From Burkholderiales bacterium (GTDB lineage Bacteria > Pseudomonadota > Gammaproteobacteria > Burkholderiales > JACMKV01), in assembly GCA_013695435.1 (NCBI GenBank), contig JACDAM010000082.1, positions 1 through 44,711 on the forward strand: 44,711 nucleotides of DNA, in the 5' to 3' direction. Below the pieces are notes generated by a model, which saw only the letters and a program-made list of their open reading frames with translations, made no database searches and was not told the DNA's origin. The translations under genes and the position numbers were made by a program. Positions 21,839-30,589 of this stretch are shown one piece after another (position 1 is the first letter of the stretch; each line of letters begins with the position of its first letter).

Positions 21839-22870
21839 TTATAGCACGCGCTCGATCAGCATCGCATCGCCATAGCTGAAAAAACGATAGCGCTGGTCGA
21901 TGGCGTGCCTGTACGCGCGCCGGATGTTGTCGATCCCGCCAAACGCCGAAACCAGCATCAGCAGCGTCGATTTCGGCAAATGGAAGTTGGTCAGCAGACG
22001 GTCGACAACGCGGAAGCGATAGCCGGGCGTGATGAAAATATCGGTTTCGCCTTCACCGGCTTTGACACCGCCGCCCGCTGCTGAAGCTTCGAGCGCGCGC
22101 AGGCTCGTCGTACCGACCGCGCAGATGCGCTTCCCAGCAGCTTTCGCTGCCACGATGGTGCGCGCGGCGGTTTCGGAAATCGCATAACGCTCGCGGTGCA
22201 TGCGGTGCTCGGCGATATTCTGCACGCGCACGGGCTGGAATGTGCCAGCGCCGACGTGCAAGGTCAACTGAACAAGCCGCACACCGGAAGTCGAGAGCTT
22301 TTCCAGGGTTTCAACATCGAAATGCAATCCAGCGGTCGGCGCGGCGACGGCGCCGGGTTCGCTGGCGTAGACGGTCTGATAGCGAATCTCGTCAGCCGCT
22401 TCGGCAGCACGAGCGATATAAGGCGGCAATGGAATTTGCCCGTGCTCGCCCAGCACTTCCATGACCGGCAGCGCAAACCGCAGGCGGAAGAATTCGCCCA
22501 CCCGGTCTATGACGATGGCATGAACCCGGGCGCTGGCATCGGAACCGAACAGCAAACCGCTGCCCAACCCCGGGGCATGACTGGCCCGGATTTGCGCGAG
22601 CGCGTGATGACTATCGAGCACGCGTTCAATCAGCGCTTCGATCTTGCCGCCGCTTTGTTTGACGCCCGGTAAGCGCGCCTTCAGCACGCGCGTGTTGTTG
22701 AATACGAGCACATCGTCGGGCGCCAACAATTCGGGCAGCTCGAGAAACCGGCGGTCCTTGATACCGCCGTCCGGTTCGAGATGCAGCAGCCGGCTCGCGC
22801 ACCGCGCCGGCAGTGGGCGCAACGCGATTCGTTCGGCAGGCAGATCAAAATCGAATTCATCTAGCCGCAT
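21839..22870 (-). CDS. queA: S-adenosylmethionine:tRNA ribosyltransferase-isomerase
   Basis: 343 residues. It transfers and rearranges the ribosyl part of SAM onto preQ1-tRNA to make epoxyqueuosine. Seen: LDEFDFDLP at the start, NNTRV-KARL, the PTAGLHF signature, and [10 protein letters not shown]. The ATG at 22870 (or the one 9 bp earlier) fits the family; the longer open frame would run back through the tRNA-Leu gene. No Shine-Dalgarno is visible, while TATAAT on the minus strand ends about 7 bp before the start, consistent with a leaderless message. Confidence 0.95.
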   Translation of the reverse strand: MRLDEFDFDLPAERIALRPLPARCASRLLHLEPDGGIKDRRFLELPELLAPDDVLVFNNTRVLKARLPGVKQSGGKIEALIERVLDSHHALAQIRASHAPGLGSGLLFGSDASARVHAIVIDRVGEFFRLRFALPVMEVLGEHGQIPLPPYIARAAEAADEIRYQTVYASEPGAVAAPTAGLHFDVETLEKLSTSGVRLVQLTLHVGAGTFQPVRVQNIAEHRMHRERYAISETAARTIVAAKAAGKRICAVGTTSLRALEASAAGGGVKAGEGETDIFITPGYRFRVVDRLLTNFHLPKSTLLMLVSAFGGIDNIRRAYRHAIDQRYRFFSYGDAMLIERVL

Positions 22871-22946
22871 CGCGCGCATTATACGTGCGACCCGGCGAGT
22901 TCCGGCGTTTGAAGGGGCAGGGGATTTCGGCGATAATCGCACGCCT

Positions 22947-23033
22947 GCCGGGATGGCGGAATTGGTAGACGCACGGGACTCAAAATCCCGCGGTGGCGAC
23001 ACCATGGGGGTTCGATTCCCCCTCCCGGCACCA
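22947..23033 (+). tRNA. tRNA-Leu (anticodon CAA)
   Basis: A complete class II tRNA. The acceptor is GCCGGGA with TCCCGGC. The D-arm contains AATTGGTAGAC. The anticodon stem CGGGA/TCCCG encloses the loop CTCAAAA, giving anticodon CAA. A long variable arm (GGTGGCGACACC) and a T-arm GGGGG-TTCGATT-CCCCC follow. The discriminator is A and CCA is encoded (23031-23033). Decayed copies of its 3' half follow immediately. Confidence 0.96.
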
Positions 23034-23260
23034 GCGACGAAGTTACGTGCGAAGTTGCGTGCGGGATTTCAGTGCAGGATCATGGCCGCAGGCCGTGAGC
23101 CGAAGCTAAAATCCTGAAGACACCATCGGGGCTCGATTCCGGCACCAGCGACGAAGTTGCGTGCGGGATTTCAGTGCAGGATCATGGCCGCAGGCCGTGA
23201 GCCGGAGCTAGAATCTGAACGCGCCATGGGTTCGATTCCCCTCCCGGCGCCAGCGACCAA
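23028..23260 (+). repeat. Tandem repeats containing decayed tRNA-Leu 3' ends
   Basis: After the tRNA, a unit starting CACCAGCGACGAAGTT and running through GCGGGATTTCAGTGCAGGAT and CATGGCCGCAGGCCGTGAGC occurs twice (from 23029 and from 23143). Each unit ends in a degenerate tRNA-Leu 3' segment: CACCATCGGGGCTCGATTCC...GGCACCA (about 23121-23146) and GCCATGGGTTCGATTCC...CCGGCGCCA (about 23223-23252). These lack a full anticodon arm or acceptor 5' strand, so they are not functional tRNAs. They look like products of unequal duplication beginning in the tRNA gene. The rest of the gap to 23365 holds nothing that I can identify. Confidence 0.8.
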
Positions 23261-23365
23261 GGGATAAGACCGGCGCTGATCCCGAGGCCGGTTCGACGAC
23301 GGCGATCGATAACCCGCATACGCGAAGATTCAGTTCCGCCCCCTTACCAACTCAAGGAAGCGCCG

Positions 23366-23770
23366 ATGAATCCGGAAAAAAATACCAAAACTGCAATCAG
23401 GGAATCCGCCGACGCGCTAGCCGACGCGCACTCCGCGCTTCGCGAGGAGCTCGACCAGCGTAAAAAGCTCGGCGCAGAAATGCGCGATACCGAACCCGGC
23501 CTGCACCAAGCGCTCGCTGGATCGAATAGCGCCCTTTCGTTGGCTGAAACTGTTTTGAGCGACTATGTCAGCGAGCAGGTTATGGAAATCGCCGTCCGTG
23601 AATCGGCGGAAGCGTTGAAAGCGACCAGCGCCGCGCTGGAGCAGGAACTGGAGAAGCGCAAACAGCTTGAAATAGCACTGGCCGAAACCGAAGCGGATTT
23701 GGTCAACGGCATGCGAAAAGCCGGCGAAGCCGAGGCGAAGCTGAACGAAACGCTGGAACAGGGTCTTTGA
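23366..23770 (+). CDS. Small coiled-coil protein with internal duplication
   Basis: 134 residues, almost entirely charged helix (Glu, Ala, Lys, Leu), predicted coiled coil with no signal peptide or membrane segment. It is built from two related halves, about 10-48 and 76-114 (A(I/V)RESA(D/E)AL, then AL--EL--RK-L, then a TE-- L stretch). GGAAG precedes the ATG at a suitable distance. The family is not recognised. It lies alone between the tRNA-derived repeats and the convergent panD. A cytoplasmic structural or scaffold role is possible but unsupported. Confidence 0.6.
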   Translation: MNPEKNTKTAIRESADALADAHSALREELDQRKKLGAEMRDTEPGLHQALAGSNSALSLAETVLSDYVSEQVMEIAVRESAEALKATSAALEQELEKRKQLEIALAETEADLVNGMRKAGEAEAKLNETLEQGL

Positions 23771-23838
23771 TTTTAGAGCAGCGGTAGCCGGGATGAAACG
23801 AAAGTAGCCGTAGCCCTTGTCGAACCGTGAAGCGATTC

Positions 23839-24219
23839 TCAGGCTGCTTGAACGGGGATGCTGCTGCGCTCGCTGATGATGTGGTTATGCGCATCGACGT
23901 AGATCAGCCGCGGCGCGAATTTGTGCAACTCGATTTCGTTGTAAACGGCGTAGCTGGCGATAATCAGAAGGTCGCCCGGGCTTGCCTTGTGGGCTGCCGC
24001 GCCGTTGACCGAAATCGTTCCTGAACCGCGCTCTGCACGTATCGCATACGTCGTGAAGCGCTCGCCGTTGTTCACGTTGTAGATGTCGATTTGCTGGTAT
24101 TCGCGGATGTCGGCAGCGTCCAGCAGGTTTTCATCGATCGCGCAGGAACCCTCGTAGTGCAACTCCGAGTGGGTAACCGTCACGCGGTGCAGCTTCGATT
24201 TCAACATGGTTCTTTGCAT
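23839..24219 (-). CDS. panD: Aspartate 1-decarboxylase (proenzyme)
   Basis: 126 residues. It makes beta-alanine for pantothenate and CoA. The self-cleavage site is Gly24-Ser25 in HYEGSCAID; Ser25 becomes the pyruvoyl group. The N-terminus [13 protein letters not shown] closely matches E. coli PanD. It is the last gene of the minus-strand panB-panC-panD series, about 73 bp after panC, and supplies the beta-alanine used by PanC. Confidence 0.97.
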   Translation of the reverse strand: MQRTMLKSKLHRVTVTHSELHYEGSCAIDENLLDAADIREYQQIDIYNVNNGERFTTYAIRAERGSGTISVNGAAAHKASPGDLLIIASYAVYNEIELHKFAPRLIYVDAHNHIISERSSIPVQAA

Positions 24220-24292
24220 GACATTCCTCGCAATAGACCGCTCTCAATTCCACCTCTTGAATCTGGGGAACGGCACCAAGCGCCGCACCGCG

Positions 24293-25135
24293 TCAGCCGA
24301 TTCGATCTCTATCGATCTCGACGTTGTCGATCAACCTGGTGTTGCCGATCCAGGCCGCCGCCAATGCCACAAGTCGCATGTCTTTGACCTCTGCACGACG
24401 CAAACTATCCCTCTCCCGCAGTGCAACATAATCCACGCGCCATCCGTGGGTGTCAAGGTCTATTTTGGCGATGTTTTCGAGTTTGGAGATGCTGCTGGCG
24501 CCGCCCGCGACAGCGCTTTTTATTCCCTGCAAAACCCTGAACAAACGCGCTGCTTCGGCGCGATCAGTGGGCTGCAAATAGCGGTTCCGCGAACTCAGCG
24601 CGAGGCCGTCATCGGCCCGCAACGTCTCTGCGGCGAGTATCTTTATAGGCAAATTGAGCTGGGTGGTCAATGCGCGGATGACGTGCAACTGCTGGTAGTC
24701 TTTTTTGCCAAACACTGCGAACCGGGGCTGGACGATGTTGAACAGCTTTGTCACGACGGTCGCCACACCGCGGAAATGCCCGGGCCGGAACGCGCCGCAC
24801 AAATCGGTGGCGATGGGCGGCGGCTCGACAAAAACCTGCTGCGGCGCCGGATACAGCTCGTTCTCATCGGGTGTGAATACGATATCGATGCCGGCGCCGG
24901 CGAGTTTGGCGCAATCTTCGGTCAGCGTGCGCGGATAACGGTCGAAATCTTCCCCGCCACCGAACTGCAGACGGTTGACGAAAATACTCGCGACAACCGT
25001 ACCCGCATGCTCGCGCGCGAGCTTCATCAACGCAATATGGCCTTCATGCAAATTGCCCATGGTGGGCACCAGCGCGACGGAATCCTTGCTTTCAAGATGT
25101 TCGCGCAAAGCGGAAATTGACGCGATTATTTCCAT
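24293..25135 (-). CDS. panC: Pantothenate synthetase (pantoate-beta-alanine ligase)
   Basis: 280 residues. It joins pantoate and beta-alanine with ATP. The nucleotide-binding MGNLHEGHIALM (HIGH-like), VFGKKDYQQL and LALSSRNRYL motifs are all present. It lies 37 bp after panB and before panD, so all steps from ketoisovalerate and aspartate except ketopantoate reduction (PanE/IlvC) are encoded together. Confidence 0.97.
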   Translation of the reverse strand: MEIIASISALREHLESKDSVALVPTMGNLHEGHIALMKLAREHAGTVVASIFVNRLQFGGGEDFDRYPRTLTEDCAKLAGAGIDIVFTPDENELYPAPQQVFVEPPPIATDLCGAFRPGHFRGVATVVTKLFNIVQPRFAVFGKKDYQQLHVIRALTTQLNLPIKILAAETLRADDGLALSSRNRYLQPTDRAEAARLFRVLQGIKSAVAGGASSISKLENIAKIDLDTHGWRVDYVALRERDSLRRAEVKDMRLVALAAAWIGNTRLIDNVEIDRDRIG

Positions 25136-25172
25136 TGCTTGCGATCCGCTTCCCTTGGCGACCTGTTACCGT

Positions 25173-25982
25173 TTACGCATTTCCCTCTCCCGGGAAGCAA
25201 TGTTCGGGAGCCGGAAAGGTGCGAGCTTTTACCGCTGTGACATACGCCTCGATCGCGGCCCGCACGCTGTCCGTGCCTTGCATGAAATTTTTCACGAAGC
25301 GCGCTTTCCTCCCCGGATAGATGTCGAGCATGTCGTGCAGCACCAGCACCTGGCCGGAGCACTCGACGCTCGCCCCGATGCCGATGGTCGGAATTGCGAG
25401 CGCCCCGGTAATATCGCGGGCAAGCGGCGCCGGTATCGCTTCGAGGACGAGCATGCCCGCCCCGGCGCCGGCTACGCTGCGCGCATCTTCGAGCATGCGC
25501 GCAGCATCCGCGTCGCCCCTGCCCTGCACGCGATAACCGCCCGCCTGATGCACCGACTGCGGCATCAGACCAAGATGGCCGCAGACCGGAATGCCGCGCC
25601 GGGTCAGAAATTCGATCGTCTCGCACATCGCCTGACCGCCTTCGATCTTGACCATGTGCGCGCCCGCGGCCATGAATCTTGCCGCGTTGTCGAAGGCCGC
25701 GGCCGGACTCGCCTGGTAACTCCCGAACGGCATGTCGGCGACGATGAAAGCGCGCTTCGCGCCGCGCGCGACGCTCGTTGTGTGATAAACGATGTCAGCG
25801 ACGGTGACCGGCAAAGTCGAATCGTGCCCCTGCAATACCATTCCGAGCGAATCGCCGACCAGCAGCAGGTCGACGCCGGCGGCGTCGAGAAGCGCCGCGA
25901 AGCTCGCGTCGTAACAGGTCAGCGCCGCGATCTTGGCGCCGTCGCGCGCCATGTTTTGCAAGGTAAGGAGTGTTGTCCGCAT
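25173..25982 (-). CDS. panB: 3-methyl-2-oxobutanoate hydroxymethyltransferase
   Basis: 269 residues. It transfers a hydroxymethyl group from methylene-THF to ketoisovalerate, giving ketopantoate. Typical motifs are [29 protein letters not shown] (metal-binding) and [16 protein letters not shown]. The gene starts 23 bp after the deoxynucleoside kinase gene and continues into panC. Confidence 0.97.
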   Translation of the reverse strand: MRTTLLTLQNMARDGAKIAALTCYDASFAALLDAAGVDLLLVGDSLGMVLQGHDSTLPVTVADIVYHTTSVARGAKRAFIVADMPFGSYQASPAAAFDNAARFMAAGAHMVKIEGGQAMCETIEFLTRRGIPVCGHLGLMPQSVHQAGGYRVQGRGDADAARMLEDARSVAGAGAGMLVLEAIPAPLARDITGALAIPTIGIGASVECSGQVLVLHDMLDIYPGRKARFVKNFMQGTDSVRAAIEAYVTAVKARTFPAPEHCFPGEGNA

Positions 25983-26005
25983 CGGCTATACGAAGGTGAA
26001 CAGGC

Positions 26006-26650
26006 TCAGGCCAGACCCAGACTGAAGAACTCGCGTTGCCCGCGCATCTCGTTGATTTGCCGGATCAGCAAATCGAAATCGGGCGGCTCGTCGACGAAAT
26101 TCAGGTTATCGCTGTTGATGATCAAAAGCGGCGCGGCATCGTATTGATGGAAAAAGCGGCTGTAGCTTTCCGTCAGCCGCGCCAGATAGTCCTCGGTAAT
26201 GCCTTTCTCGTAGTGCAGTCCGCGTCGTTTTACTCGCTCGATCAGCGTAGCCGGCGACGCCTGTAGATAGATGACAAGATCGGGCGTCAATGCCCGCGGC
26301 TGCAGATGCCGATAGATCTCGTTGTACAGACGCAGTTCGTCGTCGTTCAAAGTCAGCCGCGCAAACAGCAAGTCTTTTTCCAGCAGAAAATCGGCGATTG
26401 TCGAACGCCGGAACAGGCCGCTTTGCGTCAGGCCATCGAGTTGTTCGATGCGTTGAAACAGAAAAAACAGTTGCGTCGGCAGCGCGTAGCGCCGCAGATC
26501 GCGATAGAAACCCGGCAAAAAAGGGTTGGCGTCCGGATCTTCCAGCAACAGCGCGGCGCCGAAACGTTCACTGATCTGGCGCGCCAGGCTGGTTTTGCCG
26601 GCGCCGATCGGACCTTCGATTGCGATGTAGCGGTATTTATCAAGAGCCAT
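26006..26650 (-). CDS. Deoxynucleoside kinase (dGK/dCK family)
   Basis: 214 residues. It has the P-loop GPIGAGKTS near residue 14, a lid region with ERVKRRGLHYEKGI, and the overall pattern of bacterial deoxyadenosine/deoxyguanosine kinases, which phosphorylate salvaged deoxynucleosides. Substrate choice is not determinable. I favour the ATG at 26650; a TTG 15 bp earlier is also possible. Either start overlaps the end of folK (by 11 or 26 bp), so translation is probably coupled. The position between folK and panB is common in beta- and gammaproteobacteria. Confidence 0.88.
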   Translation of the reverse strand: MALDKYRYIAIEGPIGAGKTSLARQISERFGAALLLEDPDANPFLPGFYRDLRRYALPTQLFFLFQRIEQLDGLTQSGLFRRSTIADFLLEKDLLFARLTLNDDELRLYNEIYRHLQPRALTPDLVIYLQASPATLIERVKRRGLHYEKGITEDYLARLTESYSRFFHQYDAAPLLIINSDNLNFVDEPPDFDLLIRQINEMRGQREFFSLGLA

Positions 26651-27179
26651 CGTGCTTGTTATCAAGTTTAATCAAGAATTCTGGATTGCAATTCGGCTGT
26701 TGTTTAATCCCGCCTATGCCGGGGATAACGGTATCCGGCGCGATTTCGGCCAAAGGCACCAGCACGAAAGCGCGGTCGTGCATGCGCGGGTGCGGCAGAA
26801 TCAGACCGCGCTCGTTCAGCGAAAGATCGCCGTAGAGCAACAAATCGAGATCCAGAGTACGTGGAGAATTGACGAATTCGCGTACCCTGCCGTGGCGTTT
26901 TTCGATGTCCAGCAGGGCTGTGAGCAAAGCCTGTGGCGCCAGGGTAGTGGCGATCTCGGCGACCGCATTGATGAAATCGGGCTGATCGGTATAGCCGACC
27001 GGTGCGCTTCGGTACAAGGAAGAATGGCGAACGAAGCGGCTGTCCGCCAAGCTGCGCAAGTCATCGAATGCCTGCTCGATGTGGGTGCGCGGATCGGCAA
27101 GATTGCTGCCCAGCGCAATGAAGGCTTGCGCTTCGCGGTTTTTCCTCCGCACCTCGACTTGCCCCCCTGCCGCGCTCAT
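26640..27179 (-). CDS. folK: 2-amino-4-hydroxy-6-hydroxymethyldihydropteridine pyrophosphokinase
   Basis: 179 residues. It transfers pyrophosphate from ATP to the pterin in folate synthesis. The ALGSNL start motif, YRSAPVGYTDQPDFINAV, and the signature RTLDLDLLLYGD with LPHPR are present. The start overlaps the pcnB stop by 4 bp (ATGA), and its end overlaps the kinase gene, indicating a tightly packed operon. Confidence 0.96.
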   Translation of the reverse strand: MSAAGGQVEVRRKNREAQAFIALGSNLADPRTHIEQAFDDLRSLADSRFVRHSSLYRSAPVGYTDQPDFINAVAEIATTLAPQALLTALLDIEKRHGRVREFVNSPRTLDLDLLLYGDLSLNERGLILPHPRMHDRAFVLVPLAEIAPDTVIPGIGGIKQQPNCNPEFLIKLDNKHDGS

Positions 27180-28537
27180 TGCTCGGCGGGCTCGGACGGC
27201 GCCGCTTCCACGTTGGCTGGTTTTTTCGAGCGCCGACGGCGCCGCCGTTTCGGCTCTGTGTCCGACAGCAGCATCGACGCGCGCTCGCCTTCATTGGCTT
27301 CGGCAAAACGCTGCCACCATTCACCAAGCTCCGGTTCGACTTCGCCGCTGGCGCAGCGCAGCACCAGAAAATCGAGCGCGGCGCGGAAACGCGGATGTTC
27401 GATCATGCGATAAGGACGGCGCCCGGAACGATTCAAAAGACGCGCCTGCAACGTCCACAGCTCCTTCATGGTGACGCCGAAACGGCGCGGAATCGCCAGT
27501 TTTTCGGCCTGCGAATCGATGACCTGATCCATTGCCACAAACAGCGCCGGCGCCGATTTCGTGCCCGCTTGCTGCGCGGCATTCCACGCCGCCAGCACCT
27601 CATGCCAGAGCAGCGCGGCGAACAGAAATCCCGGCGATACCGGGGCCTCGGCAAGCACGCGCGCATCGGTCGCTTTCAACGCGGCCATGACAAAGCGCTC
27701 GCCCATCGGCTGTTCGAGAATCACATCGAGCATCGGCAGCAGACCGTGATGCAAGCCCTCGTCGCGCAAGCGCGTGATGCATTCGGCAGCGTGTCCGGAC
27801 AGCAGCAGCTTGAGCATTTCGTCGAATACGCGCGCGGTCGGAACGTGGCGCAGCAGCGGCGCGAGTTCGGCGATCGGCGAGCGCGTTGCGTCAGCTATGG
27901 TCATGCCGAGCTTGGCCGACAAACGCACGGCGCGCAGCATGCGCACCGGATCTTCGCGATAACGTTGCGAAGGCTCGCCGATCACGCGCAAAGTCATCGC
28001 CTGCAAATCGGCATAGCCATCGTGATAATCGAGAATTTCCTCGGTCGCGGGGTTGTAGAACATCGCATTGATGGTGAAATCGCGCCGCGCCGCATCTTCC
28101 TGCTGGCTGCCGAATACGTTATCGCGCAGGATGCGGCCGTGCTCATCGGCATTCAGCGCGCTGCCTGCCGCGACTTCAGCAGCGCCGCGAAACGTGGCAA
28201 CCTCGACGGTATCGGCCCCGCACATGACGTGAACGAGACGAAAGCGCCGACCGATGATGCGCGAACGCCGGAACACCGCGCGCACCTGCTCGGGGTTGGC
28301 GCTGGTCGCAACATCGAAGTCCTTGGGATCGCGGCCCAGCAGCAGATCGCGCACGGCGCCGCCGACCACGAACGCGCTGTGACCTTGCGCCTGCAGACCT
28401 GACGTGATTTTGACCGCGCACGCGCTGATCCGCTCACGCCCGACGCCGTGCTCGGCGCGCTTCAGGATCGCCGGCGCCCCGAGCGGTTTTTGGGCCGGGG
28501 TTTTGGCAAACACGCGCTGCAGGAATTTACGGATCAT
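27176..28537 (-). CDS. pcnB: Poly(A) polymerase I
   Basis: 453 residues. It adds 3' poly(A) tails that mark RNAs for decay. The nucleotidyltransferase core shows VVGGAVRDLLLG and DFDVATSANPEQV, then FRGAAEV with RRDFTINAMFY. The C-terminus is Arg/Lys-rich (RRRRRRSKKPANVE), as usual for PcnB rather than CCA-adding enzyme. It heads the series pcnB-folK-dNK-panB-panC-panD. The ~160 bp upstream (28538-28696) separate it from the GGDEF gene. Confidence 0.95.
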   Translation of the reverse strand: MIRKFLQRVFAKTPAQKPLGAPAILKRAEHGVGRERISACAVKITSGLQAQGHSAFVVGGAVRDLLLGRDPKDFDVATSANPEQVRAVFRRSRIIGRRFRLVHVMCGADTVEVATFRGAAEVAAGSALNADEHGRILRDNVFGSQQEDAARRDFTINAMFYNPATEEILDYHDGYADLQAMTLRVIGEPSQRYREDPVRMLRAVRLSAKLGMTIADATRSPIAELAPLLRHVPTARVFDEMLKLLLSGHAAECITRLRDEGLHHGLLPMLDVILEQPMGERFVMAALKATDARVLAEAPVSPGFLFAALLWHEVLAAWNAAQQAGTKSAPALFVAMDQVIDSQAEKLAIPRRFGVTMKELWTLQARLLNRSGRRPYRMIEHPRFRAALDFLVLRCASGEVEPELGEWWQRFAEANEGERASMLLSDTEPKRRRRRRSKKPANVEAAPSEPAEQ

Positions 28538-28696
28538 GAACGACGGAAATTATACAGGCTCGAGCAAGACAGCCGCGCGCAGCAGGGCCCGAAACGTCAG
28601 GGGAAAACAGGAAAAGGCGACATCGCCTGCGGATCGGCGTCGCGCCTCGGCATCCCGGCTAGCGGCGCTGAAAATATCGCAATGCCGGGAGCTGGC

Positions 28697-29659
28697 TCAG
28701 CTCGCGACGCGATTGCGGCCCTGGGTTTTGGCCCGATGCAGTGCGGCATCGACCGACGCAATCAGCGAACCCAGCGTTTGCTCGGATGACATTTGCGCCA
28801 AACCCAGCGAGATGGTAACCGTCTCGGATTCGTCGTCGGCGATGCGCGCGCGCGAGACGGCATTGCGCAGGCGTTCCGCGACCGGCACCGCTTGACTGAT
28901 GTCGGTGCCCGGCAGCAGCAGGAGGAAATCTTCGTCGCCGAAACGCGCGAGCAAATCGCCGGGCCGCAGGTGCGTCGACAGAGTTTGCGCGACGTTGGCC
29001 AGCACGCGGTCGCCGCCCTCCCGCCCGAAACGCTCGTTCAGGTCGCGCAGACGATCGATATCGACCATCATCAAGGTCAAGCCTTTGCCGTCTCGCGTAC
29101 AGCGCTGCATCTGGCGCGTGAATGCCTTGTGCAGCCACGCGCTGTTGTGCAGACCGGTGACCATATCGACGCTGGTGACACGTTGCTGCGCATCGAGCTG
29201 GCCCGGCTCGACCTGCGCGTTTTCGCGCTCGCGGTTTCTGCTCAGCAGATCGAACAGATTGCGCGCAACTTCGTGCGATGCATTCGTCATCTCGCGCAGC
29301 GTCTGCGCCGGAATTTCGAGCACGCGCGAGTCGCGCGAGGCAGCGACGCGGAAAGTCGCCTTGCCGCCCATTACCGCCGTCTCGCCGATACAATCGCCGG
29401 GCTGCAAACTCAGCGAACTCGAGTCGCTGTCCATTTGCAGTCGGCCGGATAACAGAATGGTGAGCTTGTCGACCTCGTCGCCGGATGACTGGATGGTATC
29501 GCCAAGCTGCAGGTCACGGGCCTGACATGATTCGAGCAGGCGCGCCAGGCCAGCGATGTCGGCGCCGCGAAACAACGGGGAGTTCGCGACCGCATCACCG
29601 TCTGTGCTGGCGTCTTTGCTGCTGTCTTTCTCGCTGTCACTTGCCATTGCGTTCGCCAT
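28697..29659 (-). CDS. Cyclic-nucleotide-binding-domain protein with degenerate GGDEF domain
   Basis: 320 residues from the ATG at 29659, which has AAGAGGATAA upstream. Residues about 28-140 form a cNMP-binding (Crp-like) domain; its phosphate-binding cassette reads GDCIGETAVMGG-KATF and lacks the usual Arg-Ser pair. Residues about 160-320 form a GGDEF domain with DMVTGLHNSAWL and VDIDRLRDLNERFG. The active-site signature is GDEDF (241-245) instead of GGDEF/GGEEF, so diguanylate cyclase activity is doubtful. It may act as a sensor or c-di-GMP effector. It lies on the same strand upstream of pcnB; the 222 bp before it contain nothing clear. Confidence 0.88.
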   Translation of the reverse strand: MANAMASDSEKDSSKDASTDGDAVANSPLFRGADIAGLARLLESCQARDLQLGDTIQSSGDEVDKLTILLSGRLQMDSDSSSLSLQPGDCIGETAVMGGKATFRVAASRDSRVLEIPAQTLREMTNASHEVARNLFDLLSRNRERENAQVEPGQLDAQQRVTSVDMVTGLHNSAWLHKAFTRQMQRCTRDGKGLTLMMVDIDRLRDLNERFGREGGDRVLANVAQTLSTHLRPGDLLARFGDEDFLLLLPGTDISQAVPVAERLRNAVSRARIADDESETVTISLGLAQMSSEQTLGSLIASVDAALHRAKTQGRNRVAS

Positions 29660-29881
29660 TGTTATCCTCTTGCCAGGGTTGTCATCTTCAAACTGCGCAT
29701 CCAGGGAATCGCAGATCCGAGTGGCATTCCCGCGCATTACGGGAATCCGGGGTTGTTAATATCCAACTGTGCAAGCCTCTGGGTTCCCGCTGCAGCCTGC
29801 CCTCGAATGATTTGAATCGGGGCGAGGATGACTGCAATGGAGATATCCAGAGCTTCCTCACTTCCAACGACTTACCCGGCG

Positions 29882-30535
29882 TCAGAATCTGATTGTCCGC
29901 CACGCGTGCTCGGCGGCATAGCGTGCGAGAGCTTCGTCGGGATTGACGGCGACCGGATGGCTTACGGCGCGAAGCAACGGCAGATCGTTGGCCGAGTCGC
30001 TATAAAACCAGCTTTCGTCAAATTGTTCAAGCGTTTGCCCGCGCGCCGCCAGCCATTGCCGGAGGCGCACCGGTTTGCCTTCGCGAAAGCACGGCACGCC
30101 CTCGACCTTGCCGTTGAATTCGCCGTCGATTGCCTGGGCTTCGGTCGCTATCAGTTCGTCTATGCCGAACTCACGGGCGATTGGCGCCGTGATGAAGCGA
30201 TTGGTCGCCGTGATGATCGCACACAGATCGTTGCGATGCGGGTCGATCAGCTCCCGCGCCGGCGCGGTAATCAGCGGCGCAATTTTCCGGGCCATGAATT
30301 CGCGGTGCCAGACATCGAGCTGCGCACGAGGATGGCGCGACAGCGGCTTCAACTGAAAATCGAGAAACGCGTGTATGTCGAGCGTGCCGTCCCGGTATTG
30401 CGCATAGAACTCGCGATTGCGCGCTTCATAGACCTCGCGATCGAGCACATTCTGCTCGATCAGAAATTGCGCCCATTCGAAATCGCTGTCGCCGGTCAAC
30501 AGCGTATTGTCGAGATCGAACAACGCAAGGCGCAT
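29882..30535 (-). CDS. HAD superfamily phosphatase, subfamily IB (SerB-like)
   Basis: 217 residues. The HAD motifs are all seen: motif I DLDNTLL (Asp7 nucleophile, Asp9 acid), motif II around ITATNR, and motif III/IV YSDSANDLPLL. It resembles HAD-IB phosphatases related to phosphoserine phosphatase; the natural substrate is unknown. It follows hda by 54 bp on the same strand, an arrangement seen in other betaproteobacteria, so it is probably in the perM-hda transcript. Confidence 0.92.
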   Translation of the reverse strand: MRLALFDLDNTLLTGDSDFEWAQFLIEQNVLDREVYEARNREFYAQYRDGTLDIHAFLDFQLKPLSRHPRAQLDVWHREFMARKIAPLITAPARELIDPHRNDLCAIITATNRFITAPIAREFGIDELIATEAQAIDGEFNGKVEGVPCFREGKPVRLRQWLAARGQTLEQFDESWFYSDSANDLPLLRAVSHPVAVNPDEALARYAAEHAWRTIRF

Positions 30536-30589
30536 GCAGGGCTACCTCAACACTGCGCTGCGCAAGCCGACCGCACACCGAGCGCGGAT

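Noticed and set aside
22871-23005. N-terminal extension of queA
   Set aside because: It would be encoded by the complement of the tRNA-Leu gene; homology begins at 22870.
23100-23255. Second and third tRNA-Leu genes
   Set aside because: Only the T-arm/acceptor 3' parts are present; the 5' acceptor strand, D-arm and anticodon stem-loop are missing.
27179-28402. 407-codon plus-strand open frame
   Set aside because: Antisense to pcnB, which carries all its catalytic motifs.
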